A DNA stretch of 64,000 bases from contig JBKAHA010000004.1 in NCBI GenBank assembly GCA_046290675.1, positions 496,001-560,000 on the forward strand, written 5' to 3'. Under the pieces are notes generated by a model that was given only the letters and a program-made list of their open reading frames with translations, searched no databases and was not told the origin of the DNA. The DNA is from Aureliella sp046290675. Lineage in GTDB: Bacteria; Planctomycetota; Planctomycetia; Pirellulales; Pirellulaceae. This document shows, one piece after another, positions 1-7,385 of the stretch. The position numbers were made by a program, and so were the translations under genes. Every line of letters begins with the position of its first letter. Position 1 is the first letter of the stretch.

Positions 1-1
1 C

Positions 2-328
2 AGCACGGTTGGGCTCGGCTCTCTCTCACTAAGCGAACGAGTTGTCAGCAGGCAAAGACTCAACGACATTCTTCTAGCTACGGATAAGGAAGGACGCAGC
101 CTAGTGCAACTTCGTCGTGGTGCTGGTTTTGCCCAGTACGGTGGCTTTTCCTTCGTGATGCAATCGGGCTACACGATTTCTGAGGAAGAGTTCATCGAAC
201 GCAAGTCTGCTCCTTGGCCTGAAGCTTCCGATGGAACCATTAAAGAGTTTCACCGCGAGCGAAACTACCAAGCCCAAGGAGCACCAAAGCCTGATGTTAC
301 TCCTCCTAACCCCGACATTTTCCTCTAA
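2..328 (+). CDS. C-terminal part of an unidentified protein, cut by the window edge
   Basis: The reading frame is open from the first bases of the window to a TAA at 326-328, so these 108 codons are the 3' end of a longer gene. An internal ATG at 104 exists, but the frame continues upstream of it without a stop and the composition does not change, so that ATG is probably not the start. The tail is rich in proline and acidic residues (ends PDVTPPNPDIFL). It lies 22 bases before the next gene on the same strand, which suggests a shared transcript. Its place in a plasmid-like element would fit a conjugation or mobilisation protein, but no diagnostic motif is visible and I do not assign a function. 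Confidence 0.55.
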   Translation, partial: STVGLGSLSLSERVVSRQRLNDILLATDKEGRSLVQLRRGAGFAQYGGFSFVMQSGYTISEEEFIERKSAPWPEASDGTIKEFHRERNYQAQGAPKPDVTPPNPDIFL

Positions 329-350
329 TCCGAATTTGTAGAGTCCTCTG

Positions 351-1643
351 ATGACTGATCAGCTTCAATCCGAGTCTAACTCTGGCCCGAACCTATTCCG
401 CTTTGCCATCGTTGCTGCGATTGCGGCAGTACTATTGCTACCAACCTACCTCAAGCATCGACGAGAGTCTTCGCGTGAAGCACTGCTTGCTGAACTGCGG
501 GCGGATGACTCCACTGCAGCCGCTCTGAATGAAATCGATGCAGAGAAGGCTCAGCGGATTGCACAGCAGCAAATTCTCGATGAGCAAACGGCTGTTTCCC
601 GTGCCGTGGCTTTAGCTGTGCTCGAGAATATTCAAGAGATTGAGTCTAGTGTTGAGGAACTTCAGGTACGAGCAGATGAATGGGAAGCTCTTCAGGCGGA
701 TGTTCTGGACGGTGAATCTGGACAACGGATTGCATCAGACAAAGCGGCTATTAAGAAAGCTAAGCACTTACTGGAGTTGGCAGAGGGGTTTGGAATACCG
801 AATGCAAAGCGACTACAAAGGCAACTAGAAGTCCTAGGGATTCCCATTAAGGCCGCTGTAGATAATCCACGGCCTGGCTACTCCGTAACACCTGAAGTCA
901 ATTCACAGATTGCAGATATTGACCGTGAAACCACACAAGCACTTAAGAATCTCACGAAGGTCCTACCGCCACTGAAGACGCTTGCAAATGCGACCTATGC
1001 GACAGTCACAGGACTGACGTTGCGTGAAACCATCGCTTCGCTGAATGAAGTGGACCGAGAGGCTCAGCTTCAAGCCGAGATCGAGCATATGGAGCAGGTT
1101 CGATCGAAGAACCAGGCTGAGTTGTTGGCTTTGAAAGAAGCGAACGAGCAGAAGCTAGCCGAAGCCCAAAGGGAAGCAGAAAATTCCTTGCTCGAAAAGG
1201 AGCAGGCGAGAATCGCAGCGGAGTCCAAAGCGGAGCAAGAGGAGGAAGAACGCAAGCTAGCGGAGATCCAAAATAAGACTGAGCAAGCTGCTGAAGAAGG
1301 CCAATTCCAAGCCGACTTGCCCGACATCAAGCGGTATCTGGCAACGTTGCTTGCTGAAAACGAATCACTCAGAGGCCCCAATGCAACGCTAGAGAAGAAA
1401 CCTGCTTCCTATGGCTACCTAGTTGGGCTAGGAGCTACCGCTGACAACCAGAACGGCTTGCTGCAGTACATTCGCGTACACGCAGCAAATCACAAACGAC
1501 CTAGTGCCGAATGGGCAAAAGAATGGAGAATGCAAACGCCCGGATTCTGGTCGCAGATTGACCTCACGATACCGAAACGGGGACAAGCTTTGCTCAGAAA
1601 GTGGGGCCCAAAGCTCGTGGAGAAAGGAATGCTAAGTCCTTAG
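351..1643 (+). CDS. membrane-anchored coiled-coil protein of unknown function
   Basis: A 430-aa protein with one hydrophobic segment near the N terminus (about residues 17-35), followed by a basic stretch KHRRESSR. A long alanine- and glutamate-rich region, strongest at about residues 225-310, has the heptad pattern of a coiled coil (repeated QAE, EAN, EQK and EEEERK runs). The last 110 residues look globular and basic, with several tryptophans. The gene follows the truncated upstream gene by 22 bases, so both are probably cotranscribed. I do not recognise the family. In a plasmid-like element, a membrane protein with a long coiled coil could belong to transfer or partition machinery, but that is only a guess from context. 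Confidence 0.7.
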   Translation: MTDQLQSESNSGPNLFRFAIVAAIAAVLLLPTYLKHRRESSREALLAELRADDSTAAALNEIDAEKAQRIAQQQILDEQTAVSRAVALAVLENIQEIESSVEELQVRADEWEALQADVLDGESGQRIASDKAAIKKAKHLLELAEGFGIPNAKRLQRQLEVLGIPIKAAVDNPRPGYSVTPEVNSQIADIDRETTQALKNLTKVLPPLKTLANATYATVTGLTLRETIASLNEVDREAQLQAEIEHMEQVRSKNQAELLALKEANEQKLAEAQREAENSLLEKEQARIAAESKAEQEEEERKLAEIQNKTEQAAEEGQFQADLPDIKRYLATLLAENESLRGPNATLEKKPASYGYLVGLGATADNQNGLLQYIRVHAANHKRPSAEWAKEWRMQTPGFWSQIDLTIPKRGQALLRKWGPKLVEKGMLSP

Positions 1644-1653
1644 GCCTGCGCAT

Positions 1654-1689
1654 AAAAAAACCGCCTTATGTTTTCACAGACCCGGCGGT
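1654..1689 (-). terminator. intrinsic terminator for leftward transcription
   Basis: Read on the minus strand, a stem ACCGCC/GGCGGT (1684-1689 with 1660-1665) is followed directly by a run of seven T (1654-1660). This is the layout of a Rho-independent terminator for a transcript arriving from the right. No convincing leftward gene lies just to its right, only the hairpin-rich gap to 2365, which suggests a leftward non-coding transcript. The loop contains the 12-nt sequence repeated in the neighbouring hairpin at 1692-1721. Confidence 0.5.
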
Positions 1690-2000
1690 GGGTCGGGAAG
1701 TCTTATGTTTTCATTCCCGACTTCGCTGGGAACAACTTCTCTGAGTATGACCGCTCAATGGGTAAGAGCAATAGTCAGAGAAATGGATTGCTGGAGAATC
1801 TCAAATCACCTTTCCCGCCTGTGAATACTGAAGTCAGTTTGCTGGCGGAATAGGCGTGCTACTGGATTCTGTCATGCCCTTGGTGAAGAGCAAACTGAGC
1901 TTCAGAGTCCACAGGCTCGAGGGCAATAGTAATGGCTAAGCCCGCTTTCCATGCAGGGCAAGCCTGCATCAATACGCGAGCTTAGCCGCAAAGCTTCAAG

Positions 2001-2052
2001 TTTCCAGTTTTGCTCAGGTTTCCGGATCCGGAAAATGGCTCAAAATTGGAAA
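2001..2052. repeat. long interrupted dyad with a central 16-bp palindrome
   Basis: Arms 2001-2012 (TTTCCAGTTTTG) and 2041-2052 (CAAAATTGGAAA) pair over 12 positions with one G-T. Between them lies the exact palindrome TTTCCGGATCCGGAAA at 2019-2034. The symmetric arrangement over about 52 bp suggests a binding site for a dimeric or tetrameric DNA-binding protein, or a cruciform. It lies within the gene-free region of the element. Confidence 0.45.
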
Positions 2053-2408
2053 GTCTCACTCTTTCGGCGAAACGCCCCTCAGAAATCCGAATAACAAAGC
2101 CTTGCTCCTAAGGCGGCTTCTAGCCGTCCACAATCTTCGGGGCCAAAGTAAATCGCAGGCGAGCCCCGAAGATTGATAGGACGACGAAGCCTTCTCTAAG
2201 AGTGATGACTTCTGAAGAACTCTGGTGTAGACCTCAGGGAGTGACGGAAGAAGAGCTGAACTGACCTCGTGTAGTGCATCGCACTGCTCGAGGCCTGTAG
2301 TCAACTGAGGTTTGAGCCAATGGTGGCTGGGTTCTGGAGGAGTCTCAACGCATCCTGCAGAACCCGACCATGTTGGCGGTAAAGCAGTTCTTTTTCGGAG
2401 TAAGTCGA

Positions 2409-2642
2409 ATGACTGAAAAGAAGTCGCGTCCTGTTCACGAAGTACGACTCGGTGCGATCAAGGCAGCCATCTGGGAAAACCAAACCCAGAATGGCGTTCG
2501 CTACAACGTGACCCTCACCCGGCTCTACAAGGACGGCAACGACTGGAAAGACTCAACGTCCTTTGGACGTGATGACTTGCCTCTTGTTGCCAAGGTTAGC
2601 GATCGAGCTCACACGTGGATCTTTGAGCAATCCGGCGCATAG
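2409..2642 (+). CDS. small conserved plasmid-type protein of unknown function
   Basis: A 77-aa protein starting MTEKKSRPVHEVRLG and ending with WIFEQSGA. The open frame extends 13 codons upstream to 2370, but the ATG at 2409 gives the composition expected of the product, and the region before it belongs to the structured gap. From memory, short proteins with the pattern RPVHE-RLG-IKAAIW and SFGRDDL recur in planctomycete genomes, often in accessory DNA, and are annotated only as hypothetical. The acidic and aromatic pattern suggests a small beta-rich fold. It precedes the recombinase gene by about 300 bases on the same strand. The function is unknown. Confidence 0.7.
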   Translation: MTEKKSRPVHEVRLGAIKAAIWENQTQNGVRYNVTLTRLYKDGNDWKDSTSFGRDDLPLVAKVSDRAHTWIFEQSGA

Positions 2643-2799
2643 AGAACTTTGCGAGCCGAGAACCAAGGCTCGGTTCCAAGTATGTCGACTGGAAGTGAGA
2701 CTCCAGATACCGAAGGTTTTAGTGGTTTATCGACTACTTGGCCTCGGAAAATCATGCATCCCCACAATCGAGATTTTGCTTTACTGTCGCAACCTTCTG

Positions 2800-2846
2800 T
2801 TGCAAGTTAATGCATGACAAAAGACGTTATCATGCATTAACTGCAA
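2800..2846. repeat. 16-bp inverted repeat upstream of the recombinase gene
   Basis: TTGCAAGTTAATGCATG (2800-2816) is mirrored by CATGCATTAACTGCAA (2831-2846). Sixteen base pairs match with one unpaired A, around a 14-bp spacer. The repeat ends about 90 bases before the ATG at 2938 of the tyrosine recombinase. It could be a recombinase or excisionase binding site, or an operator for the recombinase gene. It does not resemble the tRNA-derived attachment core at 22,278-22,320. Confidence 0.6.
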
Positions 2847-2937
2847 TGGCCGATAAGTCCACATTTGGTTGTTTTGCGATGGGGACACTGTGTAAATGAT
2901 TTGCTGCAGGCTGCAGCATTTTCTTGAGTGTCCAAGG

Positions 2938-3951
2938 ATGGATTCAGACAAAAAGACTGATGCTTCTTCTCAGAACCTCACGTTAGTTGCTCCCTCTCAA
3001 CTAGAACTAACCGCCGCAATTGAGAGCAACGACTTGCCCTCGCTCGTCGCATCTGCGGGCCCTGGTGCTAGGTTCGCTTGGGAAGAGTTTATCTATGCGA
3101 AGATTCGAAACAAGCACACTAGGCGAGCTTACGAGCACTCAATCAGAAGCTTTTTGAGCAAGTGCGAATCGATCGGCAGAAGCCTTCCTCACGTGTCCCC
3201 GCGTGATGTTGCAGACTACCTCGATGGACTCGATGTTGGGCCTTCAACGAAGAAGGTCCACTTGTCAGCTCTGCGGCATTTCTTTGATTGTCTGGTCACT
3301 CGGCACGTTGTGGTGCTTAATCCCGCAAACTCGGTTCGTAGCGAAAGACTCTCTGTTGTTGAAGGGAAAACTCCTGAGGTTTCGAAGGAACAAGTTCGAA
3401 AGCTATTTCAATCAATTGACCACCTTTCCGTGGTTGGCTTGCGTGACCGGGCGATCATCGGTGTGCTTGTCTACACAGCGGCTCGAGTCGGTGCAGTCGC
3501 GAATCTTCGAATGGGAGATTTCGTTGACTTGGGCGACCAACATTCGCTTCGCTTTCGCGAGAAAGGCGGCAAGCAAAGAGAGATCCCCGCACGCTATGAT
3601 CTGAATGCCTTTATCAGTGAATACATCCTTTGTGCCGGCTTGAATGACGCCGATAAGGCAACGCCGTTGTTTCGCTCAACTGTAAGGCGAACACGCGAAC
3701 TCACAGAAAACGGCATGACGGCCAACGATATGGGACGAATGGTCAAGCGACGCATCAAGCAGGCTGGCTTGCCCCCTCATCTCTCCCCTCACTCATTTCG
3801 TGTAACCACGATTACGGACCTCTTGAGCCAAGGTGTGCCCCTTGAGGACGTTCAGCATCTTGCAGGACATGCGGACCCAAGGACGACGAGATTATACGAC
3901 CGAAGGAGTCGCCAAGTGAGTAGAAATATCGTTGAACGGATTTCGATCTAG
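2938..3951 (+). CDS. tyrosine recombinase / integrase (XerC/D-like)
   Basis: A 337-aa site-specific recombinase that probably integrates and excises the element. The N-terminal SAM-like core-binding domain covers about residues 45-130 (the TRRAYEHSIRSFL region), followed by the catalytic domain. Catalytic residues are visible in order: Arg183 in TAARVGA, a lysine in EKGGK, His285 and Arg288 in HSFR, His311 in AGHADP and the nucleophile Tyr320 in TTRLYDRR. An in-frame ATG at 2896 would add 14 residues (MICCRLQHFLECPR) that do not look like part of the fold, so I prefer 2938; neither start has a clear ribosome binding site. The gene converges on the PIN gene with no bases between the stop codons. 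It is far from the attachment fragment at 22.3 kb, but the other end of the element is outside the window. Confidence 0.9.
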   Translation: MDSDKKTDASSQNLTLVAPSQLELTAAIESNDLPSLVASAGPGARFAWEEFIYAKIRNKHTRRAYEHSIRSFLSKCESIGRSLPHVSPRDVADYLDGLDVGPSTKKVHLSALRHFFDCLVTRHVVVLNPANSVRSERLSVVEGKTPEVSKEQVRKLFQSIDHLSVVGLRDRAIIGVLVYTAARVGAVANLRMGDFVDLGDQHSLRFREKGGKQREIPARYDLNAFISEYILCAGLNDADKATPLFRSTVRRTRELTENGMTANDMGRMVKRRIKQAGLPPHLSPHSFRVTTITDLLSQGVPLEDVQHLAGHADPRTTRLYDRRSRQVSRNIVERISI

Positions 3952-4536
3952 CTAGCTTGTCTGCGAATGCATCAGCCGACACCGGAGAGCTTCGAGATAA
4001 GCTTCCTCCAGAAATTGAGCAAGAGGGCGATCCATATTGACGTGTTCCTCGATAATCTCTTGTTTGTCGGTATCGCTAAGATAGTTGTTGAAGAACAAGG
4101 CAGCAAACAGGTGTGGAGTTGTTTGTACAGAATTTGTGTCTAGCACCTGAGTCGCGAGCTTTCTGGCTTTCTGGTCGTCCGTCAGAAAAGCTTGCCCTGT
4201 TTTTTTAGCGAATGCAATTGAGGACAATTCTCCTTTGCTTAGCCGCTTACGGTTTTCTAGAAGTTCTACAGACTGAAGATCGGAAATGCTTAGATCTACG
4301 GATACGATTTCTTCACTAGCTTCTTGCTCTCGGAATCGATTCATCAGCTCTACGTCTGTCGGCAGAACTTTTGTTCGAGCTTTATACAAGCATTCATAGA
4401 CTACGAAACGAGTACAGCAAAGGCTCAAGCCAAAAACTCTTGCCGCAAGGCGGAACTTTGGGGATGCCAACAAATTCCAAATTGCACAGGTGTCAATGAC
4501 ATTCGTCTTATTGAAGTTCGACGGGTCAATGCTCAT
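3952..4536 (-). CDS. PIN-domain protein, probable toxin nuclease
   Basis: A 194-aa protein with the acidic residues of PIN-domain ribonucleases: Asp15 in NVIDTCAIWNLL, Glu48, Glu103 in KGELSSIAFA and the Asp120-Asp121 pair in AFLTDD. PIN proteins usually cleave RNA with Mg2+ and often act as toxins. Its start overlaps the end of the XRE-ImmA gene by 11 bases, so the two are translationally linked and probably form a regulator-toxin pair. The C-terminal 70 residues are helical and unassigned. It is the last gene of the leftward string that begins with the HTH and hsdM genes. The alternative to a toxin-antitoxin pair is an effector of a larger defence module. Confidence 0.75.
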   Translation of the reverse strand: MSIDPSNFNKTNVIDTCAIWNLLASPKFRLAARVFGLSLCCTRFVVYECLYKARTKVLPTDVELMNRFREQEASEEIVSVDLSISDLQSVELLENRKRLSKGELSSIAFAKKTGQAFLTDDQKARKLATQVLDTNSVQTTPHLFAALFFNNYLSDTDKQEIIEEHVNMDRPLAQFLEEAYLEALRCRLMHSQTS

Positions 4537-5677
4537 AGCTCAGACTCCGTTTGAACATTCCCGCCAGGGCCTCGAGATCTCGTGTGGTTGTGAGTAGCAT
4601 TTCTGCGGCTCTGGCTGCAGAAATTATGCCCTGCTCGTAGGCATCGAAACACAATTCAACGTAGTAGGAAGACAGGCCACGTTGAAGCATCGTAATCTTT
4701 CCTTCTCGTGCGTGCGTAGACAACGATTCAGGTAGTTCAGGGTCTTCCTTAGCTTCGCGAGGAGTTTTGGCTTTTCGAAGCTCGTTCGCTTGTTTGCTGC
4801 CAATAAATTTTGACTTGAGCAATGCGTTTGATAGGGCGGGTGTACTCACACGCAATCTTTTTGACCACTCAACAATTTTCAACTGGTCCCAAGACCGCGG
4901 CGATGGAATCCCCTTCAAGAAATCGGTTGGCATCAAGAATTCAGAGGCAAATGCATTTGCTCGAATTTCCACAAGATCATTCTGATCCCATTTACCATTG
5001 AATGAAATGTTGACGTCTTTCCCGGTGTCCAGTAAGGCATGGCCAGCCTCATGCGCAGCAGTAAATCGCTGCCGAAAGACATCTTCTGAGTAGTTCACCA
5101 GAACACAATTCTTTGCTACCGGGTGACGAATAAAGAGACCAGATATGGTCGAATTCTCGAGCTGACGCCGAAAAACATGTATCCCGATTGATCGGAACTC
5201 GCTGTACACATTCAACCCAACTTTTTTGAAATCGTGCCCCAAGTGTTGGCGTAACGCGTGAGCAGCATCTACACCATGTTTCTTGTAGAAGTTTCCGGTC
5301 GGCGTAAAGCTGAAAGTTGAACGTGATTTTCTACCTAGCTCAACTTCGAGATACTCCTCGCATTCACAGAGATACAAGAACTCCTGAATCGCAAGCCGAT
5401 CATGCTGGGAAAGCACATCTCCATGAGCTCTGAATAGCGTCTCGGTTTGCTCAAATGGAGCTAGTTTTTCATTGGATATGAAGAACTTGTAGTCACACTT
5501 AAAAAAGTCCGCAAGAACAAGGACCTGATCCCCAGTCGGTTCAAGCGTACCTGATTCAAAGTTAGAGAGCTCTGAAACTGTAATCCCTGTTCCACTCGAA
5601 ACATCAGCAAGCGACATTGCAAACTGCTGCCGGTATCGCCGCAGTTTATCGCCGAATAATACCAAATCAAAAGCCAT
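4526..5677 (-). CDS. XRE-family regulator with ImmA/IrrE metallopeptidase domain
   Basis: A 383-aa protein in two parts. Residues about 8-65 form a Cro/C1-type helix-turn-helix (LADVSSGTGITVSELSNFE). Residues about 150-255 form a zinc peptidase domain with HEAGH at 209-213 and a likely third ligand Glu237 in EIRANAFASEFLMP. This is the ImmA/IrrE arrangement, where the peptidase usually cleaves a repressor, sometimes itself, after a stress signal. The C-terminal 100 residues are helical. It lies 9 bases after the HEPN gene and overlaps the PIN gene by 11 bases. By analogy to known XRE-COG2856 pairs it may act as antitoxin or repressor for the PIN protein. Confidence 0.85.
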   Translation of the reverse strand: MAFDLVLFGDKLRRYRQQFAMSLADVSSGTGITVSELSNFESGTLEPTGDQVLVLADFFKCDYKFFISNEKLAPFEQTETLFRAHGDVLSQHDRLAIQEFLYLCECEEYLEVELGRKSRSTFSFTPTGNFYKKHGVDAAHALRQHLGHDFKKVGLNVYSEFRSIGIHVFRRQLENSTISGLFIRHPVAKNCVLVNYSEDVFRQRFTAAHEAGHALLDTGKDVNISFNGKWDQNDLVEIRANAFASEFLMPTDFLKGIPSPRSWDQLKIVEWSKRLRVSTPALSNALLKSKFIGSKQANELRKAKTPREAKEDPELPESLSTHAREGKITMLQRGLSSYYVELCFDAYEQGIISAARAAEMLLTTTRDLEALAGMFKRSLSYEH

Positions 5678-5686
5678 TCAATTTTC

Positions 5687-6643
5687 TCAGTCGTTTCCGT
5701 AGTCGGGCTCGAACTCTCGTTCTCTTTCCATTTCCTGTTCAAATTCTTTGGGAATGTCACTGGCACCAACTTCTTGAACTCCAGCCAGCCTCAGGCCGCA
5801 AACTGGACACCAGAACTCTTCTGTAACGTATGAAATCTGTACGACTTCGATTGGAGGCCCATCCCAATCCTCCTCCCAATCTGAGTCGATGACCTCTTCG
5901 TTGCATTCAGTTCCTGCGACGATTCCTTTTCCGGTGCAAGAAGGGCAATCCTGAAGATCAAAAGCATCCATGTCTGACGGAAATTTCTTACAATAGCTCG
6001 TTGGAGATATGCTCGCTGATGCGGTTAACCTTTCCGATTTCCCCTCCTGATCGTCTTTCCATTTCTCGTTGAACTCTTCTTTGCAATTCTGAATTCTTGC
6101 CGAGATTGCTTTGCCCCTGGCACTCTCCGCTTCAGCAAGAAACTCCGACTTTTCCTTCGCATCTTGTGGATCTAACCAGTCCTCAAGATCCTGCTCTTGA
6201 AGTTTCAATAGCACATCAATTGCGTGCCAAAAGTTGTTCTCCCATCGTTTTAGGTCCATACCTACAAACGGTGCCTCGCCAGAATGAAGCTCTGCGTTCC
6301 TCCGTTTGGAAATGTCGGTACAAAATTGCTCAATCCGCTTATCAAAAGTCTTATCCAACACCCCAATTCGTTTGAAGAGTGTGGAGGCTTGAATCGTCTT
6401 AACATCGGAGTATTGCTTTGCACCACAAGCGGAAAAAAGCGATCTGAAATGGTCGGGATCAGCAACCAGTGTCGGACTGAAATGGCTCAATGCCGACTTC
6501 GCTAAGAGTTCAAGGGCCATTGATGCCCAAAGTTGATATTCGTCTAGATCGTCCGCTTTGAATGCCCTATATCCGCGGGAGATATACAACTGTGACTTCT
6601 TGAAAAGAGCAGACTTGTCAAAAGCCTTGTGTGTCTGGTTCAT
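5687..6643 (-). CDS. HEPN-type protein with C-terminal zinc ribbon
   Basis: A 318-aa protein. The start is set by an ATGA overlap: the ATG at 6643 shares bases with the stop of the dioxygenase gene, so I prefer it to the longer frame that begins at 6727. The N-terminal half is helical and contains RRNAELHSG, in which Arg115 and His120 make the R-x4-H motif of HEPN ribonucleases. An earlier helix (SMALELLAKSALS) matches the first HEPN helix. The C-terminal half holds two cysteine knuckles, CPSC at 233-236 and CPVC at 279-282, probably one four-cysteine zinc site, and ends in an acidic tail. HEPN proteins are common RNA-cleaving effectors in defence and toxin systems. The zinc-ribbon fusion is not one I can name. 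Confidence 0.65.
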   Translation of the reverse strand: MNQTHKAFDKSALFKKSQLYISRGYRAFKADDLDEYQLWASMALELLAKSALSHFSPTLVADPDHFRSLFSACGAKQYSDVKTIQASTLFKRIGVLDKTFDKRIEQFCTDISKRRNAELHSGEAPFVGMDLKRWENNFWHAIDVLLKLQEQDLEDWLDPQDAKEKSEFLAEAESARGKAISARIQNCKEEFNEKWKDDQEGKSERLTASASISPTSYCKKFPSDMDAFDLQDCPSCTGKGIVAGTECNEEVIDSDWEEDWDGPPIEVVQISYVTEEFWCPVCGLRLAGVQEVGASDIPKEFEQEMEREREFEPDYGND

Positions 6644-7341
6644 GTTATCGTTACTCTGTATAGCTTCCGTTCTGGGCTTTCCACCGTCGCATCGTCTGAT
6701 CCACTTCTTGCGTGGAGCATTCGCCAATTATCGATCAGTACGATTTGCCCCTGCTCCCAATCGATGCGTTTCGTATCGTGCTTTTGCGTTGCCAGAGCGG
6801 CCAATAGTTCTTCACAAGAATGAGCAGCAGAGTTTTTCGGAGTCATACATGCTGGATCGTATCTTATTGTCGTTGCATCTTTAGCAATACAATTTCCATA
6901 AAAGGAATGCCTGCCGTTCTTGACAGCAAAAACTGAATTCTCAAAATCTCTCCAACAGCCTTCGTCTAAAGCCCAAGTTCTTGAGTCGAAAAGCAACGTT
7001 GCTCGGCCTGGCACAACGCACTGTAATGCGATGAATCGTGCGGGAGTGGTCCAGTATGCAGTATCGGTGTGAAACGGAAATGCACCCTCACCATAAGAAG
7101 CTGTCAGTGAAGATTCTCTTCCCGCATCGCAATTCCTGATCGTGAGTTCATCTACCGGCTCGCCGTTACTGCGAGAAGGAACCACCGAACCAAAACGACC
7201 AGCAAGCTCGAGAAGGTTTTCGCTTGAAACTGATGTCTCTTGGATGCAGCAAAAGCCATCGCTTTCTACTACTGCAATCGCCTCGTTGGTATCAATTTCA
7301 TTCCAGCCGTTCACCAAGCTAGCCTCCACAAGTCGACTCAA
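6640..7341 (-). CDS. TauD/TfdA-like Fe(II)/2-oxoglutarate dioxygenase
   Basis: A 233-aa protein with the facial triad of this family: His91 and Asp93 in FPFHTDTAYW and His210 in NWRMLHAR, plus Arg225 or Arg229 in ERKLYRV to bind 2-oxoglutarate. Family members oxidise small molecules such as taurine, or hydroxylate amino acids in natural products. The protein is shorter than TauD (about 280 aa) but has the whole core. It sits 44 bases downstream of hsdR and is coupled by ATGA to the HEPN gene, so in this operon it is more likely part of the defence cargo than a sulfur-scavenging enzyme. The substrate is unknown; a nucleotide, an RNA base or a metabolite are all possible. Confidence 0.8.
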   Translation of the reverse strand: MSRLVEASLVNGWNEIDTNEAIAVVESDGFCCIQETSVSSENLLELAGRFGSVVPSRSNGEPVDELTIRNCDAGRESSLTASYGEGAFPFHTDTAYWTTPARFIALQCVVPGRATLLFDSRTWALDEGCWRDFENSVFAVKNGRHSFYGNCIAKDATTIRYDPACMTPKNSAAHSCEELLAALATQKHDTKRIDWEQGQIVLIDNWRMLHARSGSDDATVESPERKLYRVTIT

Positions 7342-7385
7342 TTACACCAAGACCAGTAAAATAGTTTCTTGGTTCGCTTTCACCA

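Larger units (their letters stand above)
1654..2365 (-). other. gene-free, hairpin-rich region; possible structured RNA or transfer region
   Basis: No convincing gene occupies the stretch between the membrane protein and the small protein at 2409. It contains many exact inverted repeats: 1660-1665 with 1684-1689; 1692-1699 with 1714-1721 (8 bp); an outer stem 1934-1941 with 1980-1987 enclosing 1951-1957 with 1963-1969; 2131-2143 with 2163-2175 (13 bp, perfect); and 2329-2336 with 2358-2365 (8 bp). The first two hairpins carry the same 12-nt sequence CTTATGTTTTCA (1665-1676, 1702-1713). A terminator on the minus strand at its left end favours leftward transcription. An origin of transfer or other DNA-level site is an alternative. 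Small open frames here (for example 1668-1853) look like chance. Confidence 0.45.

Noticed and set aside
1668..1853. 61-codon frame MFSQTRRWVGKSY
   Set aside because: It starts inside a terminator hairpin, has no ribosome binding site and overlaps the hairpin-rich region.
2800..2846. Inverted repeat as the element's attachment site
   Set aside because: The tRNA-Arg fragment at 22,278 gives a better explanation of the boundary and shares no sequence with this repeat.
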